DNA from: Endotrypanum monterogeii
Lineage: Eukaryota; Euglenozoa; Kinetoplastea; Trypanosomatida; Trypanosomatidae
Length of the DNA: 64,000 nt
Assembly (NCBI GenBank): GCA_000333855.2
Contig: CM007342.1
Location: forward strand, 178,598 to 242,597
Reading direction: 5' to 3'
How positions within the stretch are numbered: position 1 is the stretch's first letter; each line of letters begins with the position of its first letter. A program made the translations under genes and the position numbers. This document shows positions 30,874-41,253 of this stretch, in pieces. The notes beneath the pieces are model-generated. The model had not been told where the DNA came from, made no database searches, and was given only the letters and a program-made list of their open reading frames with translations.

Positions 30874-32831
30874 GACCCTCGAAAAAATGTATATATATAT
30901 ATATATATGTAATTAAAAAAAGGGGGTCAAGAAACAAGCGATGGTGTAGCGGTCGTGTGCGAAAATATCACCAAAGCGTGAGGCGTTATATAGATACCCA
31001 GAAATATATATATATATATATATTTCTGGATATCCCACTCACTGCAATGATACAAGAAAGAGAATGGAGGGGAAATGCACAAAGCAAGAGGCCCCGTCAC
31101 AAAGACCCCGAGGAAATAGGAGTCAACAACAAAACAAGTAGCAGAGAGAGGGAGAAGGAGAAGCAGAAGCAGATGTCCACAGAAGGTTGTGGGCGGAGTG
31201 GCGAAAAAAAAACCTAGACGATGTTTTGCTGGTGTCGTTGGGCACCGCTTTGACAAAACAATCCTCCGAATTGCACACAAGAGAAAAAGAACTGCGAGAA
31301 AAAAAAAAGAAAAGCGGGAAAAAATTCTTGCGTACAGAGATAAAGCAAGCCTTGAGGAAAAAATAAAATAAACAATAAAGGAAAAAAGACGATGGAAGCA
31401 AAAAGGGGTTTGTACGACTGCACCGACGTCTTATGCCCAAACGCAACAGGGAGGCAAAGCGCAGTTGCGCTTGATGATGACAAAAAAAAAAATCGCTGAC
31501 GTCTTGGTGATGTGTTCACTTGACACTGGTAAAAAAAAAACAAAAACAAGACGACCAAAAGATATAAAGGAGCTCGAGCGAAATCGGTGATGAGAGGCTA
31601 GGAAAGAAGGTGGTGGCGCAACGGAAACGGGAAACCGCCAAATGTTAATTATAATACCAATAAGAGTTCAAAGGAAGCCAAAAGGAGGGAAGGGAAGCGG
31701 GGGAGAGGAGAGGAAAGGAGAGAAGGGTAGAGAGAGTGAAGTTCAAAGCAACACAGAAAAAAAAAAATGAAGCAGCAAACCCTGCCACAACAACAGCAGA
31801 CAAAAAAAAAAAGCAGACCCCTTAACACAATGAAATTTGAAACCAAATAAATGCGATTGCGCTTGCGCGCAATACTGTATGTGTTTGTGGAGGGAGGGAG
31901 GTACTCAGACGGATAAAAAAAAAAGAGTTGGAGAGAGATTGACAGTCGTATTTTTTTCAAAACCACGTACGCTCGTTCGTGTGCGAACTACTCGAACCAC
32001 TTGGCTCGCTGATCTTTTTTATTTTCTATTTGAATATCCTTCCCTGCCCCCCTCCCTCCCTCCCCTCTACAGTCTCCACCACCGCCCTTGACTGGCGATT
32101 TTTTCTGCTGAGACCCGAGGCACCTTCACTTTCTTTTTTTTTTCAAAGGCCTCCCACCCCTTTTTTGTGTGCGTGTAGAAGAAAAAAAAAACTGGTGAAC
32201 CCGTTCTGTGAAAACTGTAGACGATCTTTGGCTGCCAGTTGATGAATGCTCTCGTAAGAAAATAAAGATATGTGAGTTGTCTGTACGACGCGCGCACTGT
32301 TCTGAAAAAGGCGGAAGAAGCGATAGGAGACGAGGGGTGAGAGGGCAAAAGATAATGTATCGATATAACATATATAGATATACACAGATGTATAGATTAT
32401 CTTCCATCTATGGGAAGGAAGATAAGAAGACTGCGCACGGTTCTGTGCCGCGCACGCTGCAGACATAGATGCCACCCGATGCAGCGCCTTTGACAGCTAC
32501 CAGCATAGTGAAGAAAAAGGAGTGCTCCCAACCTGATAACGCACAGGCAATAATAAAGCATGAAAGCAACAGGGACTACAGTTGCGTCTTCTTGTCGCGC
32601 AACCACCAGAACGCCAGAGAATATAGAAGGATATCTTCCTGCAGTTGATATATATTTTTTTGTTTGTTTGTTTGTATGTTTGTTTTTTTGTTTTTTTTTT
32701 ACGCCCCCCCCCTCCACGATACTTTCGTAGATCTACCGCTCTTTAATGTACAGAAGAGGGTTGCGTGAATCACGCCAACTGGTGGAGCTCGACCCGGGAG
32801 AGCAACACGAGCACGTGCTCGAGCACCGGAC
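30874..32831. other. Intergenic spacer, A-rich and low-complexity
   Basis: About 2 kb between the FHA-parvulin and TBC genes. It contains TA tracts (30889-30908, 31003-31023), many A runs, GTTT repeats (32660-32690) and a C run near 32703-32712. No gene is recognised; all frames are Lys/Phe low-complexity. Confidence 0.7.
30998..31029. repeat. 32-bp TA-centred palindrome upstream of the TBC gene
   Basis: CCAGAAA, a TA run and TTTCTGG form a perfect inverted repeat centred on (TA)n. It lies about 125-156 bases before the TBC start codon and could form a hairpin in the pre-mRNA or the DNA. The non-TA flanks (7 bases each side) make it more than a simple dinucleotide repeat. Confidence 0.7.
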
Positions 32832-34160
32832 TCAATCGCTGCGATACAAGAGATGCACACCGACCTGCGTCTCAACCGGCGCACTCACCTCGCCGCAGCG
32901 CAGCCGGAACGCTACACTCTCAATCTCGTCGGCGAAGGTGCCCCTCTCGACCACCCCCAGATCGCCTCGCTTCCTCTTCGATGAAATCTCGCAGTGCGCA
33001 GCGACGGCGGCAATGAACTGCTCTGGAGTCCACGGCGCAAAGCCCAGCGCTGAGTCAGCCGGCACTCGCTTCTGGTGGTCGGCTAGAATGTATCGCGCTA
33101 TATCTAGTGCATCAGCACGGGAGCGAGTGATGACCTCCCCCTTATTGTGCCCTCGCGAGACGGGATTCTCAACGTCTTTGTGCTTGATCACAAGCTGAAA
33201 AAGGTGAATGGGTGTGTACTCAGTGGCTGCAGGAGCCACAAGAGCTTCCGCTGGTGAAGCACTCGCTTCACTCGGGGCTGCCTGGGTGACGGCAGCCGCC
33301 ACCGCAGACTCAACAATGTGCCCGCCGAGGACGGCGACGTCACCAGGGGCATCTGAAGCGCCCCCCTCTTGAGGCGAGCCCAGTGTTGCACGTCTGTCTT
33401 TCACCTGCGCGTCAGTTGTCGGCGACGCAGCGGCAGCGCAGCTGCTGCCTGAAGTGAGCCCGGTTCGCGGCACCACCACCGAAGTGGCGACAGTGGCGCA
33501 GAGAGCAGCAGAAGGCGACCTTCCGTCTGCATCGTAATGACCACCTCCCCTCGTCATCGTCACCGAATCATTTCGCGGTTTTTCTGCGCCTTCGTCATCG
33601 TCAACGCGAGGTCGCTTCAGTGCCGGCGGTACCCCCGAGCGGAGCTCATAAGTGCGGGTGCTGTAGCCGAACTGTATGATTGACCCGACCGCGATAGGAA
33701 TGGGCTTGCGCGGCTCCACACGCCTCCCCTGCAGTCGCACCCCGTTGGTGGATCCCAGGTCCAGGAGCACAAAACACGCGTGCTCCTTGTTGAAGATGAG
33801 TGCCGCATGCACCGAGCTGATGGATGGATGCTCCAGCACGTAGTCACACACCGAATTCTTGCCAAAGAGGTAGTACGGAAACCTCTGTAGACCAAGAGCT
33901 GGAAAAGGAACCTTGTCCCGTAGACAGTGAAGGTGGAAGGGCCGAGATGGCAAATCTGCCCATATGGGACACCGAAAAATCGGCGCCTGTTTATTTAGCT
34001 TAACAGGGTCTGTCGCAGCAATTATGTGCGGCGGAAGAGACTGAGCCGTCTCGGTCAGCGGGACTGAAACGGCGGATGGGCCATGCACCGCATCACTAGA
34101 AGTGGCCTCCGCCGCAAGTGCAAGCTTCGCCACCTGTACTTGGAAACTGCTCATGGCCAT
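32832..34160 (-). CDS. PAR42: FHA-parvulin protein (TbPar42-type)
   Basis: The 442-residue protein starts MAMSSFQVQV. An FHA phosphothreonine-binding domain lies at about 92-173: FGKNSVCDYVLEHPSISSVH and LLDLGSTNGVRLQG. Ser-Ser-x-His and Asn139 are kept, while the usual Gly-Arg pair is Gly-Lys. A disordered linker (about 175-325) has a basic LKRPRVDDDE patch that may be nuclear. The C-terminal domain (about 330-442) is parvulin-like: HLFQLVIKHKD, RGDLGVVERG and GEVSAPVETQVGVHLLYRS. T. brucei has an FHA-parvulin of about 42 kDa, TbPar42, which this resembles in architecture. Compared with Pin1 several active-site residues differ (see findings), so isomerase activity is doubtful. The frame continues to 34199 but only with TTG; the splice acceptor at 34203 supports the ATG at 34160. 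Confidence 0.9.
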   Translation of the reverse strand: MAMSSFQVQVAKLALAAEATSSDAVHGPSAVSVPLTETAQSLPPHIIAATDPVKLNKQAPIFRCPIWADLPSRPFHLHCLRDKVPFPALGLQRFPYYLFGKNSVCDYVLEHPSISSVHAALIFNKEHACFVLLDLGSTNGVRLQGRRVEPRKPIPIAVGSIIQFGYSTRTYELRSGVPPALKRPRVDDDEGAEKPRNDSVTMTRGGGHYDADGRSPSAALCATVATSVVVPRTGLTSGSSCAAAASPTTDAQVKDRRATLGSPQEGGASDAPGDVAVLGGHIVESAVAAAVTQAAPSEASASPAEALVAPAATEYTPIHLFQLVIKHKDVENPVSRGHNKGEVITRSRADALDIARYILADHQKRVPADSALGFAPWTPEQFIAAVAAHCEISSKRKRGDLGVVERGTFADEIESVAFRLRCGEVSAPVETQVGVHLLYRSD

Positions 34161-34743
34161 CCAGACGGACTCCGACAAGCACACCCACGCCTTACACAAA
34201 CACTAGATGCGAGCGAGCAGTTTTTTTTTTTTTTTGAAGTCAATCATAAGCAGAGGGGAAAGGGGGAGAAGGGGGGGGAGGCGAATCAAAAGAAGAAGGG
34301 TACACGAAGAAGTCTACAATTGACGCGAGGATTGCCAAAAAAAAAATCATGGTGAAATACTTGGCCTCGCGCGGTGGCACACCATCGCACATGTGATGAT
34401 GCCCTCACACCAAGCAAACAAGCAGACATATCTACGCCAATAAATTGACGAGATGCACATGGTACCCATTTGATCATGTTGATCATCACCATCATCTTTT
34501 TTCTTTTTTTTTTTCCTCCGCCGTACGCCAGTAGAAAACACACACGCACACATAAGGGGGAGGGGGGTCGGCAAGAAAAAGGGGATTTCCCTTTTTCTCT
34601 CTGCAGCTTGAGTGATGGTACGCGAAAATCTGTTTAATCCTCGGAAAGTGCCGAGCACCAATAAAAAAAAAAAAAAGGCATCAAGGGGGGGAAAGGGCAG
34701 GCGTGTCGATCACATCACGGGGTGCCCCAGCGCCATGCTCGAG
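34161..34743. other. Short intergenic spacer
   Basis: About 0.6 kb holding the 3' UTR of the PPR-like gene and the trans-splicing signal of the FHA-parvulin. It has T/A runs (34221-34235, 34502-34514, 34660-34676). No gene is seen. Confidence 0.75.
34203..34204 (-). promoter_or_regulatory. Predicted spliced-leader acceptor AG for the FHA-parvulin gene
   Basis: A strong C/T tract on the minus strand (opposite 34254-34285) is followed by no AG until ATCTAG at this position. The predicted 5' UTR is about 42 bases. Confidence 0.5.
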
Positions 34744-37467
34744 TTAAACGGCACTCTTTCCGTTCCATTTGATGACATTTTCCTTGTGAGCGAGGGAACT
34801 GTTTTGACGAGGGTTCCATCCCCGGTAGGGGTTGCGCAAACCTCGCATCACCTTTGGATGCATCGTGAAGGGATGCGGTGTCCCCTTGTGGTTCCCAAAG
34901 ACCATTTCCCCACCACGACCAAAGAAGTCCCAGCCAGATGCATGATCGTGCAAACCCTTCGGGATAGGCCGCGGATCACGCTCTGCATCGGCGTGGCTGC
35001 CTCTGAACGCGTCACGGCGATGCTGGCTTAGACGGACGTAGTCGCGGCGCATTGCATCATCCGCGAGAGAGGTGAGGGCAGCGGCGTTACATTGCCCACG
35101 TGGCCTTGGCACGGCGCCATGCCGCCCGGCACTACCAGCGGGAGCGGCGAGTAGGTTATACAATTTCATGTCCAACAAGGAAAGCTTCGCGGTGTTGGCA
35201 TCGTCAAGAGTGTTGCACGGCTTCAGTGATTGGGTCTCGTTGCGGTAGTCACGACGATCAACGCTGGAGTGGCACGTTAATGAAAACGCCGACTTGACAG
35301 TATCGTCCGCAGCGGCAGAAGTTGCTAACTCGGTTGCCACACGCAAGTATGTCTGGGAGACATGAGGACCCTCAAGGACAGCATGGGCACCTAACGTGCC
35401 GTCTTCGCCCTGAGCAGCGAGGCTACGCACCACTTCCGGTGGAAACAGGTGAGGTTGCTGTCGTACCATATCATGTCGTCGTGCCGATGAGGAACACAAT
35501 GTAAATGCAGCGTACCCAAGCGCAACCAGCTTAGCTTTCAGCGCCTGATGCTCGCTGGAGACGTATATCGGAGCTTTCTGTTGCGAGGCTGCCATCATCA
35601 TCGGTGTGCGTGCGAGAAGGTCGAATAAGCGCTCCACCTGCCCCAGTTGCAGCAGTGCTGGCCCTATAGCAGCCATGACAAAGTCAGTCATAACCATGTC
35701 ATCTCGCAGAAGCAAAAGATCATCGAAGACACTCACCACTGTGGCGGGAACAGCGGAAGCCGGCAGCTGCAGCACCCACTCCTCCCCGGAGGCGGTGGAT
35801 TGCTGCGGCGACCTCAGGGAGGCGTTGCCCCCTTTGAAGGCAGGCGTCGATGAAGCGGGCATCGAGTTTTTTCTTCGCAGCAAGAGCTGCGCCTCAGCAG
35901 TCGGGAAGGATGCAAACAGCAGGTTTAACACGATGGGATCAAGCTGAGGTTGGGCCCCTGCCGTGGGGGCCTCGCTCATATTTGATGGAGTCCCTAAATC
36001 ACCTTCGTTTCTTCCGGAAGGCGAGAGGGGGTGAAGGCCAGCAGGTGTCGCTGAAAGGTAGACGGTAGAAGGTCTGTTCAAAAAGAGAGGACAGAATACA
36101 GACAGTACGCTCTGCCATCGCCCGAGCGACGCAAACAGGTTCAGCAACTCGCGCACGTCCTCCACCGGCGGAGAGCACCGGAGGCGCTGAGAAGTGTCAT
36201 CAGAACGGTCACCCTTGGTATCCCCAGCAGCGACAAATTCTCCTCCCGGCGCAGAGCCGTAGAGATGCTCCCAACAGAGAAGGGCGTCACGCACCTGTAC
36301 ATCCGAGCTCGACACAATGCCACTCCGGCAGCGAGAGCGAAAAAGTTGACGCACCGCCTCGCGACTGAGCGTGTGTAGCAGTGACAAGGACCTCGATGGC
36401 GCCGAGGAGCTCGGCGCCGTCAGCTGACTTCCTCCTCGGCAGGTGTCTTCTCTGGCGGCAAAAACATGCGCCTCACCACTCCTCCGAGGCGGTGTCCCCA
36501 AAGCCGTCGTATGATCAAAAAGTGAGTCGATCGTACATGGCGAAGGCGCACCCTGGGGAATGGCTGGATGCACGTCGACCGGAGCAGGGGCACCGTTTTC
36601 CGGGAGCTTCACATTCACGGCAAAATCCTGTGTCCGCTTCCAATCGCCTCGGCGAGCTGCTGCCTCTGCGATCCACCGTCGAGCCTCGCTGTCCGCCATG
36701 CGACTGCGATGGTCGAAGGATCCAGGTGTACTGCTGGGGCTTTCTTGGGTACCGTTCACCTTCAAATACCTCTCGTATAGGTCGACTGCCTCTTCCAGCT
36801 GCGCGTGACGGCACAAAACAGGTAGCAGCAACGTCGCCATATGCCGCGTGGTCGCCGAGGAAAAGTGGAAGCGGCGCCTAGCGAGATAAAAAGCATCGAG
36901 TGCACTGCTTGGTTGGTCAAGGGTGCAGTAGGACCACACCAGGGTGACCCACAAGGATCGGTTTGACGGGATCTCTCCCGCGTAGGCCCTTTCACGTAAC
37001 GCGTCCACGGCTGGAAGAATTTCAGCCACCGCCTTGCCGCCGACCCGGACCCCTGTACCCGAGCCTGACCCCGTGGCTGGGTCGCCAGTGAGCATGTTGG
37101 GCTCTGTACCACCACCCCTACCACATGGTGAGCACGACGGGGGACGAGGCTGCACGGCGGCAAAGGAGTTGTTTGGGCCGCCATCGGCGTAGGGACAACT
37201 CTGATCTACCATATCTCGCAATACCGCCTGGAAATGCTCTGGGGTTCGACCGAGGCGTGCGTACCCCGCATTGAGCACCTCCAGGGCGCGTATCCAGTTG
37301 TGAGTATCCAACGGCAGCACAAGACGCCGATCAAGAGCCTTTCGGCTGTAGGCGGTGCGCATCGCGGCGCGATCGCGGAACTTGGAGGCCGTGGATGTCC
37401 ATGCCGAAACCTTCCAGAACTGCGTCGCGTAGGAGCCGTGACGGCCCGCCACTTGGATCGACGGCAT
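34744..37467 (-). CDS. Large helical-repeat protein, probably mitochondrial, PPR-like
   Basis: The 907-residue protein starts MPSIQVAGRHGSYATQFW, a basic, Ser/Thr-rich N-terminus without acids for about 30 residues, consistent with mitochondrial import. Several segments look like paired helices of the PPR/TPR kind: WIRALEVLNAGYARLGRTPE near 58, SLWVTLVWSYCTLDQPSSAL near 167, then HAQLEEAVDLYERYLKV about 45 residues later, and a stretch around ALLQLGQVERLFDLLAR. I do not see enough consensus 35-residue repeats to name it firmly. The C-terminus is rich in Gly, Asn, His and Trp (GWDFFGRGGEMVFGNHKG). Kinetoplastids have many PPR proteins in mitochondrial ribosomes and RNA processing, which is a plausible but unproved role. 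The frame is intact. Confidence 0.8.
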   Translation of the reverse strand: MPSIQVAGRHGSYATQFWKVSAWTSTASKFRDRAAMRTAYSRKALDRRLVLPLDTHNWIRALEVLNAGYARLGRTPEHFQAVLRDMVDQSCPYADGGPNNSFAAVQPRPPSCSPCGRGGGTEPNMLTGDPATGSGSGTGVRVGGKAVAEILPAVDALRERAYAGEIPSNRSLWVTLVWSYCTLDQPSSALDAFYLARRRFHFSSATTRHMATLLLPVLCRHAQLEEAVDLYERYLKVNGTQESPSSTPGSFDHRSRMADSEARRWIAEAAARRGDWKRTQDFAVNVKLPENGAPAPVDVHPAIPQGAPSPCTIDSLFDHTTALGTPPRRSGEAHVFAAREDTCRGGSQLTAPSSSAPSRSLSLLHTLSREAVRQLFRSRCRSGIVSSSDVQVRDALLCWEHLYGSAPGGEFVAAGDTKGDRSDDTSQRLRCSPPVEDVRELLNLFASLGRWQSVLSVFCPLFLNRPSTVYLSATPAGLHPLSPSGRNEGDLGTPSNMSEAPTAGAQPQLDPIVLNLLFASFPTAEAQLLLRRKNSMPASSTPAFKGGNASLRSPQQSTASGEEWVLQLPASAVPATVVSVFDDLLLLRDDMVMTDFVMAAIGPALLQLGQVERLFDLLARTPMMMAASQQKAPIYVSSEHQALKAKLVALGYAAFTLCSSSARRHDMVRQQPHLFPPEVVRSLAAQGEDGTLGAHAVLEGPHVSQTYLRVATELATSAAADDTVKSAFSLTCHSSVDRRDYRNETQSLKPCNTLDDANTAKLSLLDMKLYNLLAAPAGSAGRHGAVPRPRGQCNAAALTSLADDAMRRDYVRLSQHRRDAFRGSHADAERDPRPIPKGLHDHASGWDFFGRGGEMVFGNHKGTPHPFTMHPKVMRGLRNPYRGWNPRQNSSLAHKENVIKWNGKSAV

Positions 37468-38539
37468 CGCTGAAAGCGTTGATTATCGAGATTCGGGAAA
37501 CCGTAAGCAAAAAAAAAAAAGGTGAGGACACGCGGAAAACTCAAGTCAGCAGATCTGACGGGGCACAATCGCAGAAGCCCTCTTTTCAGTTGTCGTCTCC
37601 TCCTCCCCCTTTTTACGTCGGTGTCTTCCCCAGAGTCCTTGTTGCTGCCCACCGCGTCTTTGATGTTGACACCTGACACGTGACGTGTGTGGGGAGAAGC
37701 GGCTGAAGAATAGTTCGGTGATAAGGAGTCAAGTTGGAGGGAGGGAAGGAAAGAGAGGGAGACCTAGTGTATTTGAGGAGGAGCACCAAAGTGGCCATTG
37801 GCAGTAGCGAAAGAAAGTAAGTAGAGAAGGGGAAGAAGCCACCAAAGAAAAAAAAAAACTTGGGGTAACATCCCTCATGCGACTGCGCTTGACAGTGTCA
37901 AGAAGCATCTAAAGCAAAATAATAAAGTGCATCACCCATGCGCAAAAGAGAATTTGACTATCCCTCGACGCATTCAGAATGGCTACAATGCCATGCACAA
38001 AAATATAATTTTGTTTTTACTTCTTGTATTGTAAGTTTGGGGAAGGGGAGTTGATGTATTCGTACCCAAGTACACATGCATATCGAATCATAGAAAAAGT
38101 ACAACCAGATTGAACAATACACAGGGAGAAAACGGCGTGGTATACATGTGTGGAGCAGACCCTCACCCTCCCCCTACACATCCCGCCCTCCGTCCCTCCC
38201 TCACTCTCTCCCTCACACACACACACACACACACACGTCAGACACACCCAACGCACACACGCACGCCCCTCCGCCGCAGCAAGTGGAGGGCCAAGGCAAG
38301 CCGCGGATGAAGGGGTGGGGGGGAAGGAAGGAGAAATCATGCAGTGCTCGCTACGTAAAGAAACAGCCAGAAAAAAAAAAAAAAGAGATGCGGCCTGGTG
38401 GAGAATCCCGTGCACATTTTTATTGTATGCTTCTTACTCTGTTTGCACGCCGCTGCACCTCCCTCTCCCTCCCCCCCCCTGGTATCTGTACCCTGAACAC
38501 AGCCAACCCTCAGCCCATCAGCTACTATGGGAGTGTGGG
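37468..38539. other. Intergenic spacer
   Basis: About 1.1 kb. It contains a small inverted repeat CTTGACA-G-TGTCAAG (37888-37902), CA repeats (38213-38236), A runs and a C run near 38471-38479. It includes the 3' UTR of the kinesin gene. No gene is seen. Confidence 0.7.
37470..37471 (-). promoter_or_regulatory. Predicted spliced-leader acceptor AG, 2 bases before the PPR-like ATG
   Basis: A T-rich tract on the minus strand (opposite 37509-37521) is followed by no AG until CTTTCAG, which stands only two bases before the ATG at 37467. The mature mRNA would then have almost no 5' UTR beyond the spliced leader. Use of another AG is possible. Confidence 0.4.
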
Positions 38540-41221
38540 TCAGTTGTGGTGGAGAGGCTTGTGTGGAGGCTGCGCGAGACGAGCACGATCCAGTGCCGCT
38601 CCTAGCGAGCGCACAGTGAGCCCCGCCTCTTCCACCTTCCTTCGAGTTTTTGATGTCTGCATAGCGATTTCAAAAAGCCGCTCGTTATCGTGAGAATAGC
38701 GTCGCATCTCCTCCTCCAGCGCACGGTTGTGTGTATGAAGACGCAGCACCAGTCCCTGAATGCGCTTCAGTTTTGTGTCGATGATGACGTCCCTCTGTGC
38801 ATCCCTCGCGAGGAGCTGCTCCTCGAGCAACCGGATTCGACGCTCAAGTTGGGAGACGCTCTCACCAGCGCTGACGCTGTAGTCCTGATTGGTGCCCGCG
38901 GTGCCAGAAAAGTTGGTCAGAGAACGGATTGCCTCTGCAACCTGCGCTTCGCATACAGTGGCTGTTGATTCCATGATCTCCCGGGGTGCCCCCTGTGTTG
39001 TCTGCGTCACAGCGCTCATAAGACGCCAGAGGTAGGAGTTGAGGAGCTGGCCGTTGTCTTTGGCATCGTCAAGGTCGTCCTCGAGGGTGTGACACCGCTC
39101 TGTGAGATGGCTTAGGCGGTTCATTAGTTCCGTTTTGTCGGAGTCTGCCTTCGCCTTGAGCTGGCTGTACGAGTACTGAAGTTTTTGAAGATCGACAAGC
39201 GAGCGGGTGGGCTCGGCGAGGTGGTCGTCGCCTCGGTGTTTTTCCAGGAGCTGCGGCTGATCCTGTTGAAGTTGTGACTGGAGAAGCGCTGCATTCTGCC
39301 TCAGTGTTCTGTGCTCCTCCTCAAGAGCAGCCATGCGTGCATCAGCCTTGCTATTACGCACCGTCAGCATTCGGATCTGCTCCGCCTGAGATTTGTTCTC
39401 AGCCTCCAGCTCCTGGCAAAGACCCTCTAGTTCACCGAGGGAAGTCTTTGTTGCCCTCAACGCTGTCTCGCGTTCTTTCAAAAGCAACTGAGTGGAGTTG
39501 AGGGACTGAAGTAAAGCGGTCGTTTGGGTTACGGGAGCCGAGCCGACACTATCCGACCCCTCGTCGTCACCGCCGCCGTCGGCGCCACCGTGCGTCCTCA
39601 TAGCCCGACCCCTCAGCGTACGAACCTCCTCCTCCAGCGCATCATTTCTAGCAGTGAGTTGTGCAACAATCATAGACTGCTGCTGCTCTTGATCCATCAA
39701 GCGAGCCGAACCAGAGGCGCTTGACGTCAACTCCCGTGATGACACATTTCCTTGTGCCGACGGGAGTAGCTGCTCCTTGCATTTGTGCAACTGTACCTCT
39801 TTGCTCCACAGGTACAGAGTCTGAGCGATGAGTAGCCTCTTTGTGTGCCGCAGAACTGCCTGGAGCTCTCGAACCTGGGTCTGCGTGTTGACCACCTCGT
39901 TGATGCGAACCCTGTTCTTGATGTGTTTTGCACGGGAGGCGAAGTGGAGCGTGCTGCGCGATTCATTAACGCTCTCAATAGCCGGGGTGATGCAGCAGAG
40001 TACGACCGTGAATGAGTTACCCCCGATAGCCGTCTTCAGCAAGTGAGTGAGTCGAGAGTCTCGATAAGGGATGAAAGAACTAGCACTGCCCGTGTGCGGG
40101 GGATTCGCCCCACTTGCCAAGCGATTGATGACAGTCGTTAGAGTAGCGAGGGACTTATTGATGTGGCCACCCTCGATCATGCGCACTCCCGTCGCGCCTG
40201 TCTTGGCCACCCGCTCCGAGCCCGCCAGGTCGACCATGTTGAGTGTCGAGATGACCTTCTTTTTATGCTTGACAGTCCTTCTCATATTCCTTGTCTGAGC
40301 TCGAGTTGCTGCTGTACCGCCTGAGCTGCCGCTGTCGCTTTGTCCAGCGTGCGTAGAGGAGGCACGGCCATCCTCCTCGTCATCGCCCTCTTGGCCATAG
40401 ATGTCCTGCTCCTCGTCGTCCGCTCGCTCATTTGACTCGGGAAGGGCATCCTCGATGTAATGTGAGCGTTCTACCGAGATACGAATCACACAATGAGAGC
40501 GGCTAGAGTGTTCATTCATCGCTGTCGCCGCTGACATGCGCGATGCAGCGTGGGTGTAAATAAGAGAGAGACATTCTTCCTCTGATGTAACCTGCGTGCG
40601 AAGAGCATTGTGCACATACACGCCGTGGGCACTCTCCCGAATGCTGAGAAGCGGGGGCGGTGATGCTGCAGGAAGAGAAGTAGCGGATAAAAATGAGGCA
40701 GAGATCGACCCGCGAGCGGGAGGGCCGGACGACACACTGTCGATAGCACCGCCACCGGTGTCGCCGCCTCGGAGCAGGTCGCGCAGCTGCTCATTGTAGA
40801 TTTCCAGCACAGACACAAACACCTCCGCGCGCATGTAAGGCCGTTGCCGCTGCTCAGCCGCGAGAGCCTTGAAGAGATCATGAATGGCAAGGCGGACTAA
40901 ACCAGGCGAACGCCCCGCAGTACCGCCGAACATAGTGTACGACTTGCCACTCCCGGTCTGGCCATAGGCAAAAACCGTGCCATTGTAACCCTGCGCCACT
41001 CGCTCCACAATGCTCCTCTGCACATTGCGCCTGTACACCTCCGCTGTCGTAGCAGCGGCATCGTAGACGTCATCAAAGGTAAACACGTTATCCGGTTGCG
41101 TAATTTCCTCGAGCGATGTGGCACCAACGCGCCACGCAATCTTTGACTCGTATGAATCGCCGCGGATCGGGCGAACACGGACAGCCACTTCGATTGAGCG
41201 CGCCGTCGGCGTATGGTTCAT
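38540..41221 (-). CDS. Kinesin, N-terminal motor (kinesin-7/CENP-E-like)
   Basis: The 893-residue microtubule motor starts MNHTPTARSIEVAVRVRP. The motor domain covers about 9-437: P-loop GQTGSGKS (87-94), switch I NEHSSRSH (236-243), switch II DLAGSE (331-336), and IPYRDSRLTHLLK (384-396). After the motor, AKHIKNRVRINEVV (431-444) resembles the CENP-E neck. The rest is coiled coil with a Ser/Gly-rich break near 560-590, implying a dimer. Two unusual insertions lie inside the motor: about 151-192 (Gly/Ser/Pro-rich) and about 262-318 between the switches (very acidic, then basic). No calponin, PH or FHA domain is seen. Cargo is unknown. Upstream codons to 41272 lack an ATG, and a splice acceptor at 41252 supports this start. 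Confidence 0.93.
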   Translation of the reverse strand: MNHTPTARSIEVAVRVRPIRGDSYESKIAWRVGATSLEEITQPDNVFTFDDVYDAAATTAEVYRRNVQRSIVERVAQGYNGTVFAYGQTGSGKSYTMFGGTAGRSPGLVRLAIHDLFKALAAEQRQRPYMRAEVFVSVLEIYNEQLRDLLRGGDTGGGAIDSVSSGPPARGSISASFLSATSLPAASPPPLLSIRESAHGVYVHNALRTQVTSEEECLSLIYTHAASRMSAATAMNEHSSRSHCVIRISVERSHYIEDALPESNERADDEEQDIYGQEGDDEEDGRASSTHAGQSDSGSSGGTAATRAQTRNMRRTVKHKKKVISTLNMVDLAGSERVAKTGATGVRMIEGGHINKSLATLTTVINRLASGANPPHTGSASSFIPYRDSRLTHLLKTAIGGNSFTVVLCCITPAIESVNESRSTLHFASRAKHIKNRVRINEVVNTQTQVRELQAVLRHTKRLLIAQTLYLWSKEVQLHKCKEQLLPSAQGNVSSRELTSSASGSARLMDQEQQQSMIVAQLTARNDALEEEVRTLRGRAMRTHGGADGGGDDEGSDSVGSAPVTQTTALLQSLNSTQLLLKERETALRATKTSLGELEGLCQELEAENKSQAEQIRMLTVRNSKADARMAALEEEHRTLRQNAALLQSQLQQDQPQLLEKHRGDDHLAEPTRSLVDLQKLQYSYSQLKAKADSDKTELMNRLSHLTERCHTLEDDLDDAKDNGQLLNSYLWRLMSAVTQTTQGAPREIMESTATVCEAQVAEAIRSLTNFSGTAGTNQDYSVSAGESVSQLERRIRLLEEQLLARDAQRDVIIDTKLKRIQGLVLRLHTHNRALEEEMRRYSHDNERLFEIAMQTSKTRRKVEEAGLTVRSLGAALDRARLAQPPHKPLHHN

Positions 41222-41251
41222 GACATCAAGAATGAAATAAAAGGGACAAGG

Positions 41252-41253
41252 CT
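41252..41253 (-). promoter_or_regulatory. Predicted spliced-leader acceptor AG for the kinesin gene
   Basis: The minus strand reads CCTCTCTTTGTCAG, a pyrimidine tract ending in AG, 30 bases before the ATG at 41221. Confidence 0.5.

Noticed and set aside
34161..34199. 13-codon upstream extension of the FHA-parvulin
   Set aside because: It begins with TTG and directly follows the predicted splice acceptor, so it is 5' UTR.
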